Of a DNA stretch of 64,000 nucleotides, positions 27,555 to 34,743 are shown one piece after another. Position numbers and translations under genes: made by a program. A model generated the notes under the pieces. The model made no database searches. It had not been told where the DNA came from and saw nothing but the letters and a program-made list of their open reading frames with translations. Within the stretch, counting starts at the first letter, position 1; every line of letters begins with the position of its first letter. This stretch comes from Rhodocyclaceae bacterium (GTDB lineage Bacteria > Pseudomonadota > Gammaproteobacteria > Burkholderiales > Rhodocyclaceae): positions 48,597 to 112,596 of the forward strand of contig JACFMQ010000011.1 in NCBI GenBank assembly GCA_019455325.1, given 5' to 3'.

Positions 27555-29539
27555 TCCCCCGCCAATGCCACGACGGGATCGAGCTTCGCCGCCTGGCGCG
27601 CCGGCATGAAGCCGAAGAGCAGCCCGGTCGCTGCCGCGCAGCCGAAGGCCAGCAGCATCGCCCGGATCGAGAAGATCACCGCCACGCCCCAGGCGATCAG
27701 CGCCGCGCCGATGAGAAGTCCGATCGCCACCCCGGCCACGCCACCCACCAGCGACACCATCACCGCCTCGGTGAGGAACTGGCGCTGGATGTCCCTTTGC
27801 CGCGCCCCGGTGGCCATGCGGATGCCGATCTCGCGGGTGCGCTCTTTCACCGCCATCAGCATGATGTTCATCACCCCGATGCCGCCCACCACCAGCGAGA
27901 TGCCGGCGATCAGCGCCATCATCAGGCTCTGCTGGCGGGTGGCCTCGCGCTGTGCCTGCACCCGCTTCGATTGGTCGAGGATGTTGAAGTCCTTCAGGCC
28001 GTGTGCCTTCTGCAAGGTCTGGTCAATGGCCGCCACTGTCTCGCGCATGCGTTCGAGGTCGTCCAGCCGCACCTGGATCCGCCACGGATACGGGTTGCCG
28101 AACACCCGCCGGCTGCCGGTGGAAAACGGGATCATCACCGTGTTGTCGGTTTCCGGGCCGTCGCGCGTCGGCGCCAGCACGCCGATCACCTGGAACGGCA
28201 CGTTGTTGACCAGCACGTATTGCCCCAACGCTTCACCGGCGCCGAACAGCTTCTCCCGCGCCATGCTGCCCAGCACGATCACCGTCGCCAGTTCGCGCTC
28301 GTGGCGCTCGTCGAGGAAGATGCCCTCGGCCATCTCCTCCCAGTTGTAGATCGCCATGGCGTCGCCGGTGAAGGCCAGCGCGGTCAGCGAGAGGTCCACG
28401 TCGCCCGCGCGCAGCAGCACCGGGCCGACGATGGTCGGCATGGCGTGGCTGACGTTGGGCACCTCGCGCAGCAACTGCGCGTCGGCCTCGGTGATCACGC
28501 CGCGCAGGCCGCGGCTGTCGGTGCCCGGCGCGATCGCCACGCGGTTGGCGTTGCCGAAGGCGGCCAGCTTTTCCATCAGGCTTTCGTTGGCGCCCTGGCC
28601 CACGGCCATCAGCGCGATCACCGAGGCCACGCCGATGACGATGCCCAGCAGGGTGAGCAGCGTGCGGAAGCGGTTTGCAGACAATGCGCGCCAGGCGCTG
28701 CCCACCGCCTCGCCCGCATCGGCCAGCCACGAGGCGCCATGCGCCACACCCTGGGCCATCCGCGCCATGAAGGCGCCGGCGTCCGGTGAGGCGGGGGCAG
28801 CCGAAACAGTGTCTGCCGCCTGCTCGGACTCCGCTTCCGGCGCAGTGTCGCGGATGATCCTGCCGTCGCTGATGGACACCACGCGCCGCGCCTGCCCGGC
28901 CACCTGCGGATCGTGGGTGATCAGGATCACCGTATGCCCGGCATCCGCCAGTTCCCGCAGCAGCGCCATCACCTCCTTGCCGCTCTGGGTATCCAGCGCC
29001 CCGGTCGGTTCGTCGGCCAGGATCACGTGGCCGCCGTTCATCAACGCGCGGGCGATGGATACCCGCTGCTGCTGCCCGCCGGAAAGCTGGTGCGGGCGAT
29101 GGCCGGCGCGTTCGTCCAGCCCCAGGCGCTCCAGCAATTGCGCCGCACGTGTCTCGCGTTCCGTCGCCGAGACTCCGGCATACACCGCCGGCACCTGCAC
29201 GTTGTGCAGGGCATCGAGCGACGGAATCAGGTGATAGCCCTGGAACACGAAGCCGAAGGCTTCGCGCCGCAGCCAGGCCAGTTCGTCGGCGCTCAGGCTG
29301 GCGATGTCCTGCCCGGCGAAGCGGTAGGTGCCGGCACTGGCGCGGTCCAGGCAGCCGAGGATGTGCATCAGGGTGGACTTGCCCGAGCCCGAGACGCCCA
29401 TCAAGGCCACGAACTCGCCGGCGTGAATGTCCAGGTCGATGCCGTGCAGCACCTCGACGCTGGGTTCCCCCGCATTTGTGTCGCCTTCGCCACCATAGCG
29501 CTTGCGGATGCCGCGCAGTTCGATCAGTGGAGAATTCAT
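27551..29539 (-). CDS. macB: MacB-type ABC transporter (ATPase-permease)
   Basis: This protein (662 aa from ATG 29539; a GTG 5 codons upstream is the alternative) fuses an N-terminal ABC ATPase to a MacB permease. Walker A GVSGSGKST (48-56), signature LSGGQ (152-156) and Walker B ILADEP (173-178) are intact. After a linker of about 50 residues comes the first membrane helix (RTLLTLLGIVIGVASVIALMAV), a large periplasmic domain and three C-terminal helices with GGIGVMNIMLMAVKERTREIGIRMA. MacB couples cytoplasmic ATP hydrolysis to export from the periplasm. With macA, the TolC-like channel and the siderophore receptor nearby, a PvdT-like siderophore exporter is the best inference. The vapBC pair separates it from macA. 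Confidence 0.94.
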   Translation of the reverse strand: MNSPLIELRGIRKRYGGEGDTNAGEPSVEVLHGIDLDIHAGEFVALMGVSGSGKSTLMHILGCLDRASAGTYRFAGQDIASLSADELAWLRREAFGFVFQGYHLIPSLDALHNVQVPAVYAGVSATERETRAAQLLERLGLDERAGHRPHQLSGGQQQRVSIARALMNGGHVILADEPTGALDTQSGKEVMALLRELADAGHTVILITHDPQVAGQARRVVSISDGRIIRDTAPEAESEQAADTVSAAPASPDAGAFMARMAQGVAHGASWLADAGEAVGSAWRALSANRFRTLLTLLGIVIGVASVIALMAVGQGANESLMEKLAAFGNANRVAIAPGTDSRGLRGVITEADAQLLREVPNVSHAMPTIVGPVLLRAGDVDLSLTALAFTGDAMAIYNWEEMAEGIFLDERHERELATVIVLGSMAREKLFGAGEALGQYVLVNNVPFQVIGVLAPTRDGPETDNTVMIPFSTGSRRVFGNPYPWRIQVRLDDLERMRETVAAIDQTLQKAHGLKDFNILDQSKRVQAQREATRQQSLMMALIAGISLVVGGIGVMNIMLMAVKERTREIGIRMATGARQRDIQRQFLTEAVMVSLVGGVAGVAIGLLIGAALIAWGVAVIFSIRAMLLAFGCAAATGLLFGFMPARQAAKLDPVVALAGE

Positions 29540-29632
29540 GCTCAGATCCGACACCCGAGAGATTCCTTACTATTGATGTTTTTTCTGACTAGAATAGGAT
29601 TCGCTGAAATTATTTCCAGGGAGCGACGCCTC

Positions 29633-29905
29633 ATGCACGCCACCATCACCAGCAAGGGCCAGGTGACCCTGCCCAAACCCATCCGTGACCAGCTTGGCCT
29701 GGTCGAGGGAACACGGCTGGATTTCGAAATCGTCGACGGCATCATCCGGGCCCGCCCGGTCAGCCGCACGGCGCTGGATATCTTCGGCGTCCTCCACCAA
29801 CCGGGACGAAAACCCGTCAGCAGCGAAGACATGAAGCAGGCCATCGAGCAAGCCGCCGTGGACCGATACCGCGCTGCCACCGGATCGGCGGACGACGACG
29901 CATGA
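29633..29905 (+). CDS. vapB: AbrB/MazE-family antitoxin (VapB type)
   Basis: This 90-aa protein begins MHATITSKGQVTLPKPIRDQLGLVEGTRLDF, the swapped-hairpin AbrB DNA-binding fold; the rest would bind the toxin. A GGGAG ribosome site precedes ATG 29633, and the stop overlaps the start of the PIN toxin gene (ATGA at 29902-29905), the usual antitoxin-toxin arrangement. It lies on the strand opposite to macA and macB, in the space between them. Autoregulation is expected, but I see no clear operator palindrome upstream. Confidence 0.93.
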   Translation: MHATITSKGQVTLPKPIRDQLGLVEGTRLDFEIVDGIIRARPVSRTALDIFGVLHQPGRKPVSSEDMKQAIEQAAVDRYRAATGSADDDA

Positions 29906-30309
29906 TCGGCATCGACACCAACCTGCTGGTGCGCCTGCTCGTCAACGACGATGCGGCGCAGGCCAATGCCGTCCGCAAGCTGCTGGAACCGATCAACGAC
30001 ACACCCGAAGCCGTATTCATCAGCGACTTGGTCATTGCGGAAACACTCTGGGTGCTCAAGGCACGCTATGGGATGGACAGGAATGCGCAGGCCGGCGTGA
30101 TCGACCTGCTGCTTTCCGTCAAGACGTTTGCCTTTGAGGACCGCGCCACCCTGGAGCGGGCCGCGTCCGCCTTTCGCCACGGCAAGGCCGGCTTTGCCGA
30201 CTGCCTGATCGTCGCCCGCAACCGCCGCCTGGGCTGCACCGTCACCGTCACCTTCGACAAGACGCTTGCCCGCCATGAAGGCGCGCAACTGCTGCCGACA
30301 GGTGCCTGA
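29902..30309 (+). CDS. vapC: PIN-domain toxin (VapC family)
   Basis: This 135-aa PIN-domain RNase has the acidic residues expected for metal binding: D5 in MIGIDTNLLVRLLV, E in VIAETLWVL (about 47), D in GFADCLIVARN (about 99) and D in VTFDKTLAR (about 118). The family cleaves tRNA or rRNA when the antitoxin is lost. Length is normal and no frameshift is seen, so the pair is probably active. It ends 15 bp before the macA stop, convergent to it. Confidence 0.93.
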   Translation: MIGIDTNLLVRLLVNDDAAQANAVRKLLEPINDTPEAVFISDLVIAETLWVLKARYGMDRNAQAGVIDLLLSVKTFAFEDRATLERAASAFRHGKAGFADCLIVARNRRLGCTVTVTFDKTLARHEGAQLLPTGA

Positions 30310-30323
30310 ACGCGGTCCCTCGT

Positions 30324-31529
30324 TCACCACCGCAACCTCCGGGACACCTGTTCGCGCTTGATGGCAGTGACGAGGCGCTCGTTCTCCTTCAAGCCTTCCA
30401 GCACCTCCCCGCGCAGGCGATCGCGCACGCCGATCACGACTTCACATTCCTCGATGCGTTCGCCCCTCAATACCTGGGCCAGGAAGGTGTCGGGCTGGCC
30501 GGCCACAGGCCTGAGGGCAGAGAGGGGCGCTGCCAGCACGTCGTTCGCGCCGGATTCGACGAAGAACACCTGCGCGCTCATCTGTGGCATCAGCGCGCCG
30601 TCGGCGTTGTCCACATCGAACAGCGCGGTGTACAGCACCACCTTGCCGGCCGCACCTCCTTGCGCACCGCCCACCGCGCCTTGGGCGGAAGGCGGCGCCG
30701 GCAGGATCTGGCGCAGCGTGCCGTGCCAGCGGCGGGCTTTGCCGTTGTCATACTTCAGGCCCAGGGTGGTGAAGTAGGCGGGCATGCCCGAATGGATGCG
30801 TCCCACGTCGGCTTCCGAGACTTCCGTCCACACCGTCATCCGCGACAGGTCGGCGATGCGCAACAGGTTCGGCGTCTGGTAGGTGGCGTTCAGCGTCTGG
30901 CCTTCGCGGGCGTCCAGCGTCACCACGGTGCCGTCGATGGGTGCGTAGATGCGTGTGTAGCCCAGCAGTGCCTCATTACCCTGCAGAGTGGATTGCGCGC
31001 CTTCGATCTGGGCCTGTAGGCTCTCGATGCGCGCCTCGGCGATGCGCAGGCTGGCCTCGGCCGTCTGCACATCTTCCAATCGGGTGGAGCCTTCCGCCGC
31101 CATCTGCCGCTGACGTTCGGCCTGCTGCCGCGCCAGGTCACGCTGGGCTTCCTGTTCGGCCAATTCGGCGTGCAACCGTGCCAGGGTGGCGCGGTTGGTC
31201 TGCACCGTGGCCGATTGCAGGGCCGGGTCGATCTCCACCAGCAGGTCGCCGTGTTTCACTCCGTTGCCAGCCTTGACGGCGATGCGCTTGATCTGCCCGG
31301 ACACCTGCGCGCCCACGTCCACGAAGCGGTGGGGTTGCAGGGCGCCCAGGGCGGCTACCGTGTTCTCGATGCTGGCGCGGCGCACTGGCGCCGTCTCGAT
31401 GGTCTGCACGGTGCGGAAGAAGCCCAACCACAACACCAGCGCCAGGGCGGCCAGCACCGCTCCCGCGATCGACCCGTGCAGTATCCGCGGACGGCCCTTG
31501 CGAGAGAATGAAAGGCGCGAATCCGTCAC
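30324..31529 (-). CDS. macA: MacA-type periplasmic adaptor protein
   Basis: This 401-aa membrane-fusion protein of the MacAB-TolC class has a single N-terminal membrane segment (about 19-38), the lipoyl half motifs around GALQPHRFVDVGAQVSGQIKRIAVKAG and YTRIYAPIDGTVVTLDAREGQTLNA, and between them a long alpha hairpin (about 105-190, rich in Ala, Glu, Gln, Arg). The C-terminal part holds the beta-barrel and membrane-proximal domains. The start is GTG overlapping the upstream gene (GTGA). It would join MacB to the outer-membrane channel; by context it resembles PvdR of the siderophore recycling pump. Confidence 0.93.
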   Translation of the reverse strand: MTDSRLSFSRKGRPRILHGSIAGAVLAALALVLWLGFFRTVQTIETAPVRRASIENTVAALGALQPHRFVDVGAQVSGQIKRIAVKAGNGVKHGDLLVEIDPALQSATVQTNRATLARLHAELAEQEAQRDLARQQAERQRQMAAEGSTRLEDVQTAEASLRIAEARIESLQAQIEGAQSTLQGNEALLGYTRIYAPIDGTVVTLDAREGQTLNATYQTPNLLRIADLSRMTVWTEVSEADVGRIHSGMPAYFTTLGLKYDNGKARRWHGTLRQILPAPPSAQGAVGGAQGGAAGKVVLYTALFDVDNADGALMPQMSAQVFFVESGANDVLAAPLSALRPVAGQPDTFLAQVLRGERIEECEVVIGVRDRLRGEVLEGLKENERLVTAIKREQVSRRLRW

Positions 31530-31888
31530 CGCGTCTCCCGTCGTCGGGTAGTCTCGGCGTCCACATCGCGCCAGTCCACTTCCACGGCTTCACCCGGCTT
31601 GTCACCGATCAGCACATGGAAGGCGCCGGGCGGGCGCTCGAAGCGCACCCGGCCCTGGCCGTCGGTCTTCGTGGCATGCAACAGATTGTCGGCGGCGGCG
31701 AACACCTGCACCGGCACATGATTCCAGGCGCCGGACAGGGCGCGGGTCGAGCGGCACACCACCTCGGTATCCTCGGCCCAGCAGTGGGCCACACGGATAT
31801 TCGACTGGTTGGGGTTGTGGGCCAGCGTCGGTACCGATACCAGCAGCCCGCTTGCGAGAACGGTGCTGGCAGCGAATGAAGTTCTCAT
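31526..31888 (-). CDS. Small secreted protein of unknown function in the iron locus
   Basis: This 120-aa protein has a signal peptide (MRTSFAASTVLASGLLVSVPTLAHN) and a mature part with two Cys (AHCWAEDTEVVCRS) and a beta-rich segment (VPVQVFAAADNLLHATKTDGQGRVRF), which resembles a carboxypeptidase-regulatory or NikM-like fold. It is translationally linked to both neighbours (stop overlaps the macA GTG; start overlaps the upstream stop), so it belongs to the siderophore operon and probably acts in the periplasm. I do not recognise a named family. Confidence 0.8.
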   Translation of the reverse strand: MRTSFAASTVLASGLLVSVPTLAHNPNQSNIRVAHCWAEDTEVVCRSTRALSGAWNHVPVQVFAAADNLLHATKTDGQGRVRFERPPGAFHVLIGDKPGEAVEVDWRDVDAETTRRRETR

Positions 31889-32751
31889 CGTGATGTCTCC
31901 AGAATGAATTGCGCGAGGGCCGGCGATACCTGCGCCACGTCCAGCGCCACGTGGTGGGTCTGCCCCTCCTTGCCGACCACCGTGAGCCAAAGCTGGTCTT
32001 CGGGCCGGATGCCCGCCGGAATCGGCAGCGTGGCTTCGCGCTCCCAGCGATTCCCCACGAAACGCTCGCCCAGCGCCGGCGGACGGGGCGGACGCAGCTT
32101 CAGCCAGGCTGCGCGGATGTCCGCGTCGCAGGCATCGCAGAAGCGCAGCATCAGGTGCTTGACCGGAATGCCGCTGGGCGTGTCCTCCGGCGGCTCTTGC
32201 TCTTCTTCCGACAGCGTGAAAGTCCAGGGTCCGACCTGCCCCTTCACCGCGTCGGTGCGCAGCAGCGGATGGACCGGGGCCTGGTACACGGCAGCGGCGA
32301 ATCCCAGGGGAAGGGCGATCAGCAGCAACACCAGCAGGGCATGCCAGCCTCGGCGCCAGAGTGCGGCGCTGGTGGGTGCGGGCACAGCCACTCCACCGAC
32401 ATCCGCCGTGGCCTGGGCCTTGCTCCGGGATGCGCGGAGTTGCCGTTCCGGCTGCATTGCCCGCCACGGCCAGTAGGCAATGGCAAACACCCAAACCAGC
32501 ACCGCCACCGTCAGCCAGCCGAACCACAGAAAGGGCCCGAAATTGCCGCGCCAGCCCAGAACACAGACCACCAGCGCCACCGCCAGCAAACCATACCCCG
32601 CCACACGCAGCACGACTTTCGGCAAACGCCCCGGCACCCGGCGCAGCAACAGCTTGCCTTCACGGTCATTGGCCAGGGCCAGCAGCACGAAACCGGCCAG
32701 GCTCAAGGCAAGCACCAGCAGGTCCCACCAGAAGGGCTGCATCGGCATCAT
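31885..32751 (-). CDS. DUF3325-like inner-membrane protein with a periplasmic C-terminal domain
   Basis: This 288-aa protein starts MMPMQPFWWDLLVLALSLAGFVLLALANDREGK, like the DUF3325 iron-uptake proteins (about 100 aa), with three membrane segments within about the first 95 residues. A further membrane helix (WHALLVLLLIALPLGFAAAVY, about 137-157) leads to a periplasmic domain with a CDACD motif and TFTLSEEEQEPPEDTP. Thus a DUF3325-like module appears fused to an extra domain. In P. aeruginosa, small membrane proteins next to the PepSY protein FpvG (FpvH, J, K) help release iron from pyoverdine in the periplasm; a similar role is inferred here. The start at 32751 overlaps the DUF3649 stop. 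Confidence 0.78.
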   Translation of the reverse strand: MMPMQPFWWDLLVLALSLAGFVLLALANDREGKLLLRRVPGRLPKVVLRVAGYGLLAVALVVCVLGWRGNFGPFLWFGWLTVAVLVWVFAIAYWPWRAMQPERQLRASRSKAQATADVGGVAVPAPTSAALWRRGWHALLVLLLIALPLGFAAAVYQAPVHPLLRTDAVKGQVGPWTFTLSEEEQEPPEDTPSGIPVKHLMLRFCDACDADIRAAWLKLRPPRPPALGERFVGNRWEREATLPIPAGIRPEDQLWLTVVGKEGQTHHVALDVAQVSPALAQFILETSR

Positions 32752-33047
32752 GGCCTGGCTCCCAGCCACCAGCAGGCGGCATAGACCACCAGTGTCCACA
32801 CGGTCAGCCACACCCAGGCGCGGGTGGCGCTGCGGGTGTGGAACGCCCACATCAGGATGGCGGCGTGGATGGCGTAGACCACCAGGCGCGCGCCCATGCC
32901 GGCCGGCGCCACCGGCGAGATCAAGGTCAGCAGCAACTGGATCGCCGTCGCCAGGGCGTAGCCACCAACCACGGCCGCCAGCACCCGCGATGCCACGCTT
33001 AGGCGATAACGAATGGATTCTCCAGTGCGAAGCAAGGTCAGTGTCAT
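32748..33047 (-). CDS. DUF3649 family inner-membrane iron-uptake protein
   Basis: This 99-aa protein has three hydrophobic helices (about 20-42, 50-68, 74-94) with RVLAAVVGGYALATAIQLLLTLISPVAP, HAAILMWAFHTRSATRAW and TLVVYAACWWLGA, which match DUF3649 proteins seen beside PepSY-TM and TonB-dependent receptor genes. It overlaps both neighbours by 4 nt. Its biochemical function is not established; context points to siderophore iron release at the inner membrane. Confidence 0.85.
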   Translation of the reverse strand: MTLTLLRTGESIRYRLSVASRVLAAVVGGYALATAIQLLLTLISPVAPAGMGARLVVYAIHAAILMWAFHTRSATRAWVWLTVWTLVVYAACWWLGARP

Positions 33048-34651
33048 ATCCGCGCCTCCCCTACCCGGGCGGGCGTGGCGTCCGCCCGAGTGGCCGGGAT
33101 AGAAGCCCACTTGCGCCGCAACTTCCAGGCGATGAAGCCGAATACCGTCGCCAGCGCCAGCATGGTCAGGTCCAGGCCAGCCAGCACCCAGTCGCCGTGG
33201 GAAATCGTTGCACCCAGGTGCTTGTCGGTGGTCAACCAGTTCAATACCGGAATCAGAACGAATGCAGCCGTAGCCAGCCACAGGGTTTCCAGCCAGGCTT
33301 TCTTGACCGGACGCAGCGCGGCATAAAGCAGCACCCAGGCCCAGGTTAGAAACAGGCAATGTGCCTCCCATTCGGCGCGCTCGAACATCGTCACCGGCAG
33401 CAGGCGGTTGGCCCAGAAATACGCTGCCACTCCCACCGGCAGACCGACCAACACACCGATGTTCAGACGTTCCACCAGTCGCAGGCCAAAGGACGCATTG
33501 CCAAGCCGGGCTTGCTTCTCCCGGCGTTTGACCGCCCACAGCACCATGCCGGTGCCGATCATCACGCAGCCCAGCAGGCCGGATAGGAACAGCAGCCAGC
33601 GTAGACCAGTACCAGCGAACCAGGCCATATGGAAGATGGTGAAGAACCACAAAGCCTGGTGTGCTGGCTTCTGGCCGAAGGTATAGGGAATGTCCAGTAG
33701 CTCGCCGGTTGTGGCATTGAAATACAGATGACTGCCATAGCGGCTCTTCAGCGGCCATTCCACGCCATGGGGGCGCTGGATCTCGATCAGTGGCCCGTGT
33801 TCCGGCAACTGGGTCAGCTTGATGCTGCCGATTTCCCCACTGCCCATCATGCGTTCGGCGTGTTCGACGATCTGTACGATCGGCACGTCTGCGTACTTCA
33901 CCGGTACCGCCTCGTGTGGTGTCGGCTGCGCCGGCTGTACGGGCTTGGGTGTATGCAGCAGCGGCTTGGGCATATAGCTCTGCAGTGCCAGCCCGCTGTA
34001 AACGATCATCACGAAAAACGGCAGTGCCATCACGCTGGACAGGTTGTGTCCGTCCAGCCACGAACGCTGGCCCTTGCTGGGGCGAAAGGTGAAAAAATCT
34101 TTGAAGATATTCTTGTGAACGACGATGCCGGTGATCAGAACCAGCAGGGACAGGAGAGTGGCAATGGAAACGATGGTCATCCCAGTGGCAGCGTCGATGT
34201 AATGCAACTGATAGTGCACCTCATAGAACAGCATGCCGCCTTCCGTTTCCCGCACAGCCGGAGGCGGCGGTAGCGCTTCCCTCGTCACCGCATCCAGACG
34301 TTCGGAAAGGCCGCTCCAGGAAACGGTAAGGTCGTTTGAATACCCCCGCTGCTGACTGCCGCATGCCTCACCGCAGCCGATCCGCCGCCCGTCATTGGGC
34401 AGGGTGATCTGCCAGCCTGTGGCGCTGTCCGACTGGCGGGCCAGAAAGCCGAATGCGGTCTGCACCGCCTGCGTGGTTGGCACCGTTTGCTGCGCTGGGC
34501 GCAGTGGCAGTTCCGGCCGCATCCAGCGAGTGATCTCCATATGGAAATAGGTCGCCGTGCCGATCACAAATATGAAAAACAGCACCCAGCCGGTCACAAG
34601 CCCCGCCCAAGTGTGCAGCCAGGCCATGCTCTGGCGGAAATGCTCTTTCAT
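33044..34651 (-). CDS. PepSY-domain inner-membrane protein (iron-regulated, FpvG-like)
   Basis: This 535-aa PepSY_TM protein begins with a membrane helix (about 11-35, HTWAGLVTGWVLFFIFVIGTATYFH), has a periplasmic region, and then the family's paired helices with conserved His (YEVHYQLHYID, HNLSSVMALPFFVMIVYSGLALQSY, IFHMAWFAGTGLRWLLFLSGLLGC), followed by three more C-terminal helices. Such proteins are proposed reductases for ferric siderophores; FpvG is the pyoverdine example. The His residues inside helices could bind haem. It leads the PepSY-DUF3649-DUF3325 set and lies 92 bp downstream of the receptor gene. Confidence 0.92.
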   Translation of the reverse strand: MKEHFRQSMAWLHTWAGLVTGWVLFFIFVIGTATYFHMEITRWMRPELPLRPAQQTVPTTQAVQTAFGFLARQSDSATGWQITLPNDGRRIGCGEACGSQQRGYSNDLTVSWSGLSERLDAVTREALPPPPAVRETEGGMLFYEVHYQLHYIDAATGMTIVSIATLLSLLVLITGIVVHKNIFKDFFTFRPSKGQRSWLDGHNLSSVMALPFFVMIVYSGLALQSYMPKPLLHTPKPVQPAQPTPHEAVPVKYADVPIVQIVEHAERMMGSGEIGSIKLTQLPEHGPLIEIQRPHGVEWPLKSRYGSHLYFNATTGELLDIPYTFGQKPAHQALWFFTIFHMAWFAGTGLRWLLFLSGLLGCVMIGTGMVLWAVKRREKQARLGNASFGLRLVERLNIGVLVGLPVGVAAYFWANRLLPVTMFERAEWEAHCLFLTWAWVLLYAALRPVKKAWLETLWLATAAFVLIPVLNWLTTDKHLGATISHGDWVLAGLDLTMLALATVFGFIAWKLRRKWASIPATRADATPARVGEARI

Positions 34652-34743
34652 CCAATGCCTTAAATCTGATTACAGCGCAGACGACAGACGAAGTGCCCGG
34701 TTTATCATGCAACCGGGCATACCCATTCAAACTGGCGTTATCG

